The position numbers and the translations under genes were made by a program. Source: Chrysochromulina tobinii (Eukaryota > Haptophyta > Prymnesiales > Chrysochromulinaceae). From it: a stretch of DNA of 20,240 nt. The notes under the pieces were generated by a model, which did not search any database, was not told the origin of the DNA, and saw only the letters and a program-made list of their open reading frames with translations. How positions within the stretch are numbered: the first letter of the stretch is position 1; each line of letters starts with the position of its first letter. Positions 1-6,670 of the stretch are shown in pieces. The stretch is taken from contig JWZX01002032.1 of NCBI GenBank assembly GCA_001275005.1, forward strand, positions 1 to 20,240, given 5' to 3'.

Positions 1-470
1 CCGCCGTCCGATCCTTCCCCGTCGCCGGCACCTTCGTCGGCGACGCGGCCGCCTGCCGCGCCGACGCTCTCGACAAGATCACCGCCCAACTCTGCCCCGT
101 CGACCACATCATGCGCCTCGAGGACTCGGAGCACGTCGTCAACTCGCTCCACAACTCAAATTCAACCTCATCCGCATGTGCGCCTCCAAGATCTTCGGCC
201 ACCTCGCCGGCAGCATGCCGCCGGACCAGACGGACGCCGCCGCCGCCCACTCGGACCGAGTCAACCACGTCGCCGTCGCCGAACTCGTCCACGCCGCCGA
301 CAGCCCCGCGCCCCGCGCCGCCCTCGCTCTCGCCTGCGCCGCACAGCCGGCGGCCAACGGCGGCCTTGGCGTCACCATGGACTACGTCGCCACCCGGCAC
401 GCCCGCTTCGCCTCCAACTTCCTCCCGTGCTGGTCGCAGTGCCAACGGGTCAACCCAAGCCTGAAGGCGT
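1..470 (+). pseudogene. LINE-type retroelement fragment, copy 1 (post-reverse-transcriptase region)
   Basis: Conceptual translation gives FPVAGTFVGD, then DHIMRLEDSEHVV, then (after a frame change) MCASKIFGHLAGSMPPDQ and PAANGGLGVTMD. The order (V-x-G-x-x-V-G, a paired-helix stretch, R/K-C-x-x-K/R-x-x-HL-x-x-x-x-PP, a D-x-V run, and a GGLG block) matches the segment just after the reverse transcriptase core of non-LTR retrotransposons; this family assignment is from memory. Compared with copy 2, this copy carries two extra bases near 150 (ctccacaactc against ctccaactc), which break the frame, so it is a decayed fragment. It reads past the GGLG block for about 30 residues (to about 470), further than copy 2. 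The 5' end runs off the window. I see no start codon, catalytic FxDD motif or poly-A tail. Confidence 0.55.
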
Positions 471-657
471 GGGTGTGGCCCTCGGCGGTGGATGGGGCGC
501 CGCCGTTGCGCGTTGAGCCGAGGCCGAGCGCGACCGTCTGGTTGTACGGCGTGTACACCTTGAGCTCGTACGCGTGGGGGGGCGTGCCGTTCTCCTCGGC
601 GCCGGCGACGAGCTCGAGCACCCCCTCCTCGAAACTTACCGCCTCAAGCGGCTCCTT
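457..657 (-). other. Unassigned coding-like insert between the two retroelement copies
   Basis: The minus strand is open from 996 to 382. Most of that is the shadow of the retroelement. The central part, 657 to 457, instead reads like ordinary protein: an acidic start (SFEEGVLELVAGAEE), then YELKVYTPYNQTVAL, then GLGSTRNGGAP. Its composition is balanced rather than Ala/Arg-biased. No family is recognised and there is no convincing start codon or splice border. It could be a captured host exon, another piece of the element, or chance. Confidence 0.2.
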
Positions 658-665
658 GCCAAACG

Positions 666-1131
666 GCACTGCAACGTGAGCTCCAACCTCTCCAAAGCCC
701 TCATCCACGTGCCATCCGGCGATCTCACCCACGTCCCCACGAGCATCTCCGCCGTCCGATCCTTCCCCGTCGCCGGCACCTTCGTCGGCGACGCGGCCGC
801 CTGCCGCGCCGACGCTCTCGACAAGATCACCGCCCAGCTCCGCCCCGTCGACCACGTCATGCGCCTCGAGGACTCGGAGCACGTCGTCAACTCGCTCCAA
901 CTCAAATTCAACCTCATCCGCATGTGCGCCTCCAAGATCTTCGGCCACCTCGCCGGCAGCATGCCGCCGGACCAGACGGACGCCGCCGCCGCCCACTCAG
1001 ACCAAGTCAACCACGCCGCCGTCGCCGAGCTCGTCCGCGCCGCCGACAGCCCCGCGCCTCGCGCCGCCCTCGCTCTCGCCTGCGCCGCGCAGCCTGCGGC
1101 CAACGGCGGCCTCGGCGTCACCATTGACTAG
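666..1131 (+). pseudogene. LINE-type retroelement fragment, copy 2 (post-reverse-transcriptase region)
   Basis: This copy keeps one open frame from about 574 to the TAG at 1129-1131. Retroelement-like sequence starts near 666 with SSNLSKALIHVPSG, resembling the N-x-x-K-S segment late in the reverse transcriptase domain, followed by FPVAGTFVGDAAA, IRMCASKIFGHLAGSMPP and AANGGLGVTID. Order and spacing fit the RT-to-tail part of non-LTR retrotransposon ORF2. It lacks the upstream RT catalytic motifs and the rest of the tail. The continuation of the family is found on the opposite strand just downstream, so this copy was cut by an inversion. It is not a working gene. The assignment rests on motif memory, without alignment. 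Confidence 0.55.
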
Positions 1132-1726
1132 TAGGTGGCGTAGAGGGTGGAGTTGTGGCGGGCGGTGTTGTTGGCGTCGTTGATGTCGGCGTCGCCGAGG
1201 CGGTGGTATTCAGTGACGGGGTGGCCGGCGGCGGCGGCGGCGTCGAGGCCGGAGGTGAGGGCGGTCAGGAAGAGGCCGAGGCGGCGCTGGAGGATGACGA
1301 GGAAAGCGGAGGAGGCGATGATGGAGCCGGTGAGGGTGGTGTCAGGGAGGCGGGCGATGAATGCGCCCGATCCTTCCTGGGAGCAGGAGATGAGGCGTGT
1401 GGCTTCGCGGTGTGGGACGACGGCGGCGCGTTGGTGGCGTCGAAGGTGGTGGCGGAGAGGTGGAGTTGGAGCCACGCGGTGTCGTTGACGACAGCAGCCA
1501 GCGCGCGCTGTGAGTAGCGCGATGCTGGTGTGCGGGCTGCGTCGTCGAACGCTTCGGAGGCGGTGGGGGGGAGGGAGTTGGGCCGTGTGAGGGCGGTGCG
1601 GGGATGGTACGGGTGGTGGGACGAGCCGTCGACCCAGTGGATGGTTTGGCGGTCAAGCTCGGCGTAGCGGCGGCGGAGTGTGTGAAAAGAGAGAGTAATT
1701 GACGAAGCGAAACGGTCGAATGTCAT
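1128..1726 (-). pseudogene. Inverted, frameshifted C-terminal part of the same retroelement family
   Basis: On the minus strand one frame (1726 to about 1400) gives SRYSQRALAAVVNDTAWLQL. A second frame (about 1430 to 1128) gives ATRLISCSQEGSGAFIARLP, then FLVILQRRLGLFL, then a short tail ending RHNSTLYATY. The L-x-S-x-x-x-x-G-x-x-AF-x-x-x-x-P block, followed by an RRLGL block and a final D-x-x-x-RHN segment, is typical of the region after the GGLG block in non-LTR element proteins. The frame change near 1400-1430 shows decay. Its stop codon and that of copy 2 share the palindrome CTAG. The frame begins with an ATG that overlaps the stop codon of the neighbouring methyltransferase gene (ATGA), probably by accident. 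Confidence 0.5.
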
Positions 1727-4551
1727 AACGCAGTCGAAGACAGGACGCGCGAGTACCGCGCGAGGACATCTTCGTTGGCGAGTAGCATTAAGGTGGTGTG
1801 CGTGGCCTGATGCTCGTCATCGAGGGGCCCGAGGAGGAGTCCAGCAACTGCAAGGGGTTGGAGCCGCACGTTCGCACTCGAAGGTCCATGGTTCGGCAGC
1901 GAAAGCACGATGGCCCCCATCTCAACGACACCATGGAGCCCCCAGCACGTCTCGAGCCCGACGAGGCATCCCTGCGCGCTCAGAGCCACGAGCCGCTCAT
2001 ATGGGACGCGCCGCTGCCGTAGCAAGTCGAGTGCGGCAGCGCCGGTCAGCACACGCAGCGTGCGTCGCCGGGCCGGCTGTGCAGCGAGGAGCGCCGCGCC
2101 CTCCTGGCACACGCGCCATGGCGCCTCGCGCGGCCACCAGTCGCACCTTGTGGGCATGCGCGCAAAAAGCGGCAGGCCCGCTCCAATCAGGGAGATGGCG
2201 GGAGATGGCGGCAGGCCCGCTCCAATCAGGGAGATGGCGGGAGATGGCGTTGCCACCCTGCTAAGGGTTGGCGCAGCTGTGCCGTGGCTGTCACGATCGC
2301 CGGGATGGGCAGAATCCGTTGCCGTCAGGGCAGATGCGGTTTTGCCGTTGCCGCCGGGTCGATCCGGATTAGCAGGCGGCGGCGTCAGGGAAGCGAGTAG
2401 CTCCCGTGCTCCCGTGCTGAGCACAGAGAGGAGCAGCTCACCGCCCTCGCCCTCGCCCTCGCCCTCGCCCTCGCCCTCGCCCTCGCCCTCGCCCTCGCCC
2501 TCGCCGCCTCTCGCAGTGACCGCGAGGCTGCCGAGCAAGTGCAACGGCTCGGCGCGGCGCCCCTCGATCAGCGCCGGTCCCGTATTTGCGAGGGCTGGCT
2601 CGCGCTCCGGGTTGAGGCCGAAGAAGCGCGCCAAATGCGCCAGCGTGGCAGAACAGGGTGCCCCAGGATACTTGCCGTCGGCGAACAACAATGCCTCTTC
2701 GACAATCGCCTCGGCCGCTGCCTCAGCCGCCGGCTGGGCCGCCGGCTGGGTCGCATCCTCAGCCGCCGCCTCGGACGCCGGAGCCGTAACCCCGAGCCGC
2801 TCCACCACTGCCACGAAGAAGCCGCCGTGATCAGCCGCGCCGTTGCGGGTCGGAAGCAGACGGATCACATCCCGCAGGTCGATCGTGTCGGTGCCGCAAT
2901 CGTGAGCATCAGCCGATGCGCCTGGAGCCGCCTCGCCGCCCGGCGGGAACATGGTCGGCTGCAGAGCCCCCCCTGCCGCCTCGCGTAGCTCCTCAGGCAC
3001 CTCCGCCCACCGAGCATACCAGCGGCAAGCGGCCCCGCTCGCGTGCGTGGCTTCTCCCTGCACATCCTCAGCCTTCATAGGGTCAGCCTTCACAGGGTCA
3101 GCCTTCACAGGGTGTGGTACGCGCCACGTACGCAGCCCCGCATACGCTTGGACGGCACAGGCGGCGCTCGGCGAGAGCCATTCGACCGGTGGTACGAGCC
3201 GAAAGCGCGGATGAGCCTCACCGACCCGCGATGCGGCACGCGCGGCCCGGAGCATCGCCGCATGCACGACAGCCTCATTCTGCAGGGGATCAAGGGAGCA
3301 AGTCGAATACGCGAGTCGACCTGCGGGCGCGAGGAGATCCAGCCCACGCTCCAGGATGCGCAGTTGCCGCCCGTGCGCCTGCAAGCCATGCGTGACACTC
3401 CATCGCTCCACCACGTCCGGACTCTTGCGCAGCGTCCCGTCACCTGTGCACGGGACGTCACAGAGCACACGGTCGAATCCAGACAGTGCTGCCGACGTGC
3501 GCTGCGGTGCTGCGCTCCCGATCTCGGCGGCATCGCCACAGGTGACGACGAGCGGCGTGCTCGGCTGACAGCTCGCCCGGCGCAGTGTACGCTCCTGCCG
3601 CTGCCACTGCACGTCATTCGAGAGCAGTACACCACGTGCTCCGAGCAGACGTGTCGCCCAGGCGAGGGCGGCCTCCTGCGCAGTGTGCGGGTCACGCACG
3701 CCGACGGGGGAGGCTCCGAGTGCGCCGGCCATCATCGCATCGAGCAGCTGCAGCGTCTTGCCGCCCGGAGCCGCGCACATGTCAAGCACGCGATGGTCCG
3801 CCTTCGGTGCGAGTGCCAGTGCCGGTAGCATCGCTGCTGCCTCCTGCAGCGCCAGTTCCCCACAGCTTTGCGCCTCCAGCAACAGCTGCGACACAGCCGC
3901 CTCGAGCGACTCCAACGGGCCAGCCGCCGGCTGGTCGGTCGGCGACGGCGTGCTGGGCGCGCCGGCATGGTCGCCGGAGGCTACGATGCATGCCGCGGGC
4001 ATCCAAGGCACTCGCCGCAGCGCGGCACCGTGCATCCGTGCAATCTCATGCACAGCGAGGGCTTGCGAGTTGACCGAGAGGTTGGGGCGCACGCACATCG
4101 GCATCGGAGCCGCGCACGCAGCCTCGAGCTCGGACCACCGAAGATCTGGCAGCTGCGTCGCGTAGTAGCAAGCGAAGGCGCTCGACGGGCTCAGTGCAAT
4201 GCTTTGACTGCCATCCCCGCGCGTATCCTCGTCTGGTGTGGCACCTCCGATCGCCATGCGTGCGCGCGAGGCTGGCGCAGTTGGCGTATCTGCTTGCTGA
4301 TGTGCACTTGGCTCAGTTACCAAGAGCGTCACGATATCACCTGCGGCCAGCAAGTGCCTCCCCGGTTGCGCCACACCGTTCACGAGGAAGGTCTGCTGGT
4401 GGGCAGCGCTGCGACAGGATGCGTGCAAGCGGGAGGAGCCGAGCCGTCCAAGCTGCTCGCGGAAGGCGTTCGACGCGAAGCGTTGGAGGCGCTGGCCCGC
4501 TGAGGAGGTGCTCACGTGCGTCGTCGGGCCAAGGTGGGATGTGAACTCCAT
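1723..4551 (-). CDS. NSUN2: NSUN2/Trm4-like RNA (cytosine-5) methyltransferase with S4-like N-terminus
   Basis: A 942-residue single-exon frame starts at an ATG. SAM-dependent Rossmann motifs are clear: motif I VLDMCAAPGGK (255-265), motif IV DVPCTGDGT with Cys368, and motif VI STCS with Cys418. The two cysteines are the pair NOL1/NOP2/Sun enzymes use to bond to C6 of the target cytosine and then release it. Further NSUN2-type landmarks are CVRPNLSVNS (153-162), LQEAAAMLP before motif I, RKSPDVVERW, HGRQLRILERGLDLL and GGFFVAV (576-582). NSUN2/Trm4 makes m5C in tRNAs, mostly in the nucleus. Residues 19-79 look like an S4 RNA-binding fold (weakly conserved R-L-x-x-F, later FLVNG and L-x-x-GD-x-V), not usual for NSUN2. 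The C-terminal half holds in-frame repeats (PVKAD, Gly-Glu, a 13-residue unit). Orthology to NSUN2 rather than another NSUN is likely but untested. Confidence 0.88.
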   Translation of the reverse strand: MEFTSHLGPTTHVSTSSAGQRLQRFASNAFREQLGRLGSSRLHASCRSAAHQQTFLVNGVAQPGRHLLAAGDIVTLLVTEPSAHQQADTPTAPASRARMAIGGATPDEDTRGDGSQSIALSPSSAFACYYATQLPDLRWSELEAACAAPMPMCVRPNLSVNSQALAVHEIARMHGAALRRVPWMPAACIVASGDHAGAPSTPSPTDQPAAGPLESLEAAVSQLLLEAQSCGELALQEAAAMLPALALAPKADHRVLDMCAAPGGKTLQLLDAMMAGALGASPVGVRDPHTAQEAALAWATRLLGARGVLLSNDVQWQRQERTLRRASCQPSTPLVVTCGDAAEIGSAAPQRTSAALSGFDRVLCDVPCTGDGTLRKSPDVVERWSVTHGLQAHGRQLRILERGLDLLAPAGRLAYSTCSLDPLQNEAVVHAAMLRAARAASRVGEAHPRFRLVPPVEWLSPSAACAVQAYAGLRTWRVPHPVKADPVKADPMKAEDVQGEATHASGAACRWYARWAEVPEELREAAGGALQPTMFPPGGEAAPGASADAHDCGTDTIDLRDVIRLLPTRNGAADHGGFFVAVVERLGVTAPASEAAAEDATQPAAQPAAEAAAEAIVEEALLFADGKYPGAPCSATLAHLARFFGLNPEREPALANTGPALIEGRRAEPLHLLGSLAVTARGGEGEGEGEGEGEGEGEGEGEGGELLLSVLSTGARELLASLTPPPANPDRPGGNGKTASALTATDSAHPGDRDSHGTAAPTLSRVATPSPAISLIGAGLPPSPAISLIGAGLPLFARMPTRCDWWPREAPWRVCQEGAALLAAQPARRRTLRVLTGAAALDLLRQRRVPYERLVALSAQGCLVGLETCWGLHGVVEMGAIVLSLPNHGPSSANVRLQPLAVAGLLLGPLDDEHQATHTTLMLLANEDVLARYSRVLSSTAL
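2171..2248 (-). repeat. Two tandem 39-bp units inside the methyltransferase gene
   Basis: The plus strand repeats a unit starting ggcaggcccgctccaatcag with period 39 (units begin at 2171 and 2210). On the coding strand this duplicates a 13-residue Pro/Ile/Leu unit (GAGLPPSPAISLI). The copies are essentially identical and keep the frame, which suggests a recent slippage duplication. Confidence 0.9.
2444..2509 (-). repeat. Hexanucleotide repeat encoding a Gly-Glu run
   Basis: About eleven copies of gccctc on the plus strand encode alternating Gly and Glu near residue 683 onward of the methyltransferase. The length is a multiple of three and the frame is kept. It is likely length-polymorphic. 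Confidence 0.9.
3072..3116 (-). repeat. Three 15-bp tandem units encoding PVKAD/PMKAE
   Basis: The plus strand unit ggtcagccttcacag occurs about three times, the outer one degenerate. It encodes consecutive PVKAD, PVKAD and PMKAE pentapeptides at residues 481-495, between the catalytic domain and the C-terminal region. Confidence 0.8.
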
Positions 4552-4707
4552 CTTGCCCGGGTTACACGGTGTGAACTGCCTGTTAATACTCGGGGGCCTC
4601 CGCTGGGGTTCGTTGTGGAAGTCGTCGTTGGAAAGAGACCCTCACGAGAAAGACGACGAGGACTTGCATGCGCCATCGAGAGTTTCGACCCAAAACCGGA
4701 TCTTTTC
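4552..4707. promoter_or_regulatory. Divergent intergenic region, probable bidirectional promoter
   Basis: Only 156 bp separate the ATG of the methyltransferase (minus) from the chosen ATG of the sulfotransferase-like gene (plus). Both transcripts must start within or near it. I see no clear TATA box. The plus-strand frame is open through this stretch from a GTG at 4516, so the true 5' end of the plus gene is uncertain. Confidence 0.4.
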
Positions 4708-6510
4708 ATGCAAGTAGTCCTCCCATTGCTCTTCGGAGTGGTGCTGCCGCCAGAGCATGTTTTGGGACCAGCATCAAATGTCCCGCTTTCAAGAAAGTGG
4801 TGCCAGTTCGACTGGTGCCAGTTGAGGGTGGCGCCAGCAAACGCCACAGCGAACACAGCGAGCGTCACAGCAGCTGGCACACGCCCGCAGGTGCTAGTCA
4901 TCGTGTCTGACCACGGAAGCGGCACGACGGACTTTGGGTTGGCACTCAATATGCATCCGTGCATGTTTAACCTCGATGAGGTGTTCGCGCTCACTAAGGA
5001 TACCAACACGTTGTGGACGACGAGCAAGGTCGCAGGGTGCGCTACGGAAACTCCCGGCGCAATCTTCGACGCGGAATCCGGCACCCTCAAGCAGGCGAGC
5101 AACCCCCAGCTGACCAAGAGGTTCCAGTACATGCTCAGGTCCAAGCTGCAGATGCAAACAGGACCTTTCGCAGTGCACTTTCGCAGCTTGGACCTCTCCG
5201 ACTCTCCCGCGCTCTACGAGGGTCTGAACTACAGCCTCGCAGACTACTTTGTCCGCGCCCGGGATCTCGTCTGCGCAAGAGTGCCCAACGACGTCTGCCC
5301 CCCCGAAAACTGCACGATCACGCTCAAAATGTTCCCGCAGTTCGTCAGCGGCAACACTGGCGGACAGATGATGAAGTACGATTTGCCATCAAAGTGCCAG
5401 GATAGCCTGAACGGCAAGGCGATGAAGTCGTGGCGCGACGCGCTCGCGTCATTCCAGAGGAACCCGAAGGTCGCGACACTCAAGATCAGCCGAGACGAGC
5501 GCGACAGGCAGTTTTCAATCTTCCGCTCGCAGCCGCAGCCGGTTGGCACGAAGTTCGACTGCAACTTCCCGCGCGTCCCTGAAAGCACGTTCGCAGCCGC
5601 AGCGGATGCTTACGCCGATGGCAGGATCAAGATCGAGACTTGCTGGGCAAACGCTACAGGTGCCAACAAGTGCCTTGGTGACGCTCTCCAGTTGGTCGGG
5701 CTGTCGACCCAGCCAATGGCCCCTGCGGGCGCGAAGAAGATCGCAGGCGAGGTACGTCTAGACTACAGCAAGCACGTCACGCCAAGCGCGAGTTGCAAAA
5801 CCAACCCCGTCGACTCCTTCCTCCGGATGGAGAATGACGACGTGCTCTTGCTCCGCGTCAATGATGCCGATGAGTTCGACGTGCTTACGCCCAAGGTGAC
5901 AGCTCCCGAGGAGATGGCGCCCGAGGTGACAGCTCCCGAGGAGATGGCCGACCACTCGCCCGCGGCGGCAGAGACGGCGGAGGAGCTTGGCAAACTCGAG
6001 GAGCTAGACAAGATGTTCGCGGAGTTGACCACAGATCAGGACAAACTCGAGCGAGACGGCCTCGGGCCCGAGGAAAATATGCAGCCACCGGCACCGCAGC
6101 CGATCGAGCGCCCGAGCTTAACCCCGAGCGAGCTTGAACATCTGAGGCAGGCTCAGGCGGCGCTGCAGGGAGAGACGGGCGTTTGGAGCTGGCAGCGTGG
6201 AAGTTTGGCTCTCCCTGTGGGGTCTTCCTTCCGTATCGATCCGAAGGCGAAGGTGCCTCCTACGGTACCTCCGAAGCAAGCTCAGAAGGCCAAAGGGGTG
6301 CCAGTGTTAGTGCCAGTGCTAGTGCCAGTGCAACCATTGACGCAACGACTGGCCCGCGTCGATGGTGCACCTGACAAGGAGTTCGACGCGGCATCGCCCA
6401 AGGTGCCAGCTCCCGAGGAGATGGCATCCAAGGCATCGCCTTCACCTGGACGCCAGCACAGTTGGCGGCGCTCGACGCGACGCGAAAACAGACGTGATGT
6501 GTACAAGTAG
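4708..6510 (+). CDS. Sulfotransferase-like protein, probably secretory pathway
   Basis: A 600-residue protein. The ATG at 4708 is the first ATG in the frame that does not overlap the divergent gene, and it begins with a hydrophobic stretch (VVLPLLFGVVL) that could be a signal peptide or anchor. Residues 61-74 read QVLVIVSDHGSGTT, a strand followed by a P-loop-like GSGTT as in the 5'-phosphosulfate-binding loop of PAPS-dependent sulfotransferases; NMHPCMFNLDEVF follows as expected. Residues 257-273 (ATLKISRDERDRQFSIF) match the later R-D-x-x-D-R-x-x-S-x-x block that binds the 3'-phosphate. CLGDALQLVGL (322-332) resembles the C-terminal LGL helix. Several paired cysteines and N-x-S/T sites fit a luminal protein. 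The last 220 residues are low complexity with TAPEEMAPEV repeats. The acceptor is unknown, probably a glycan. The neighbouring glycosyltransferase supports this. Confidence 0.65.
   Translation: MQVVLPLLFGVVLPPEHVLGPASNVPLSRKWCQFDWCQLRVAPANATANTASVTAAGTRPQVLVIVSDHGSGTTDFGLALNMHPCMFNLDEVFALTKDTNTLWTTSKVAGCATETPGAIFDAESGTLKQASNPQLTKRFQYMLRSKLQMQTGPFAVHFRSLDLSDSPALYEGLNYSLADYFVRARDLVCARVPNDVCPPENCTITLKMFPQFVSGNTGGQMMKYDLPSKCQDSLNGKAMKSWRDALASFQRNPKVATLKISRDERDRQFSIFRSQPQPVGTKFDCNFPRVPESTFAAAADAYADGRIKIETCWANATGANKCLGDALQLVGLSTQPMAPAGAKKIAGEVRLDYSKHVTPSASCKTNPVDSFLRMENDDVLLLRVNDADEFDVLTPKVTAPEEMAPEVTAPEEMADHSPAAAETAEELGKLEELDKMFAELTTDQDKLERDGLGPEENMQPPAPQPIERPSLTPSELEHLRQAQAALQGETGVWSWQRGSLALPVGSSFRIDPKAKVPPTVPPKQAQKAKGVPVLVPVLVPVQPLTQRLARVDGAPDKEFDAASPKVPAPEEMASKASPSPGRQHSWRRSTRRENRRDVYK
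5896..5949 (+). repeat. 30-bp tandem duplication in the sulfotransferase tail
   Basis: The unit beginning gtgacagctcccgaggagat recurs with period 30 at 5896 and 5926, encoding VTAPEEMAPE twice. A diverged third copy (VPAPEEMAS) lies near 6404-6430. A separate 12-bp unit (gtgctagtgcca type) near 6299-6330 encodes a VPVL repeat. Confidence 0.85.
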
Positions 6511-6670
6511 GAAGGGAGAGGGGCACAGCGCACACTCATGTTGTACATATGAACATATCCTTTTAACATGCCGTGCTGTGTCGCGTCAAAACACACATTT
6601 TATTGCTTCCCCCCCTACCCGAGGCGCAATCGACGAAGTGAACACAGCTTCCTGTGGCAGAGGGAGTGAA

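Larger units (their letters stand above)
1..1131 (+). repeat. Direct duplication of the retroelement fragment (offset 748/746 bp)
   Basis: Bases 1 to about 385 repeat at 749 to about 1131 with only scattered substitutions and one 2-bp indel. The offset is 748 before the indel and 746 after it. The repeated part stops at GVT(M/I)D, where copy 2 meets the inverted fragment. Between the copies lies about 200 bp of unrelated sequence followed by retroelement sequence belonging only to copy 2. I judge identity at about 97% by eye. Confidence 0.85.

Noticed and set aside
1723-1726. ATGA stop/start overlap between the methyltransferase and the next minus-strand frame, as in an operon
   Set aside because: The downstream frame is a frameshifted retroelement remnant and the genome is eukaryotic, so the overlap is most likely chance.
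4516-4707. N-terminal extension of the sulfotransferase frame
   Set aside because: Starts with GTG, overlaps the divergent gene's coding region and shows no conserved sequence.
6362-6670. Upstream ATG for the glycosyltransferase frame
   Set aside because: It lies inside the sulfotransferase coding region and adds Arg/His-rich sequence with no conserved feature.
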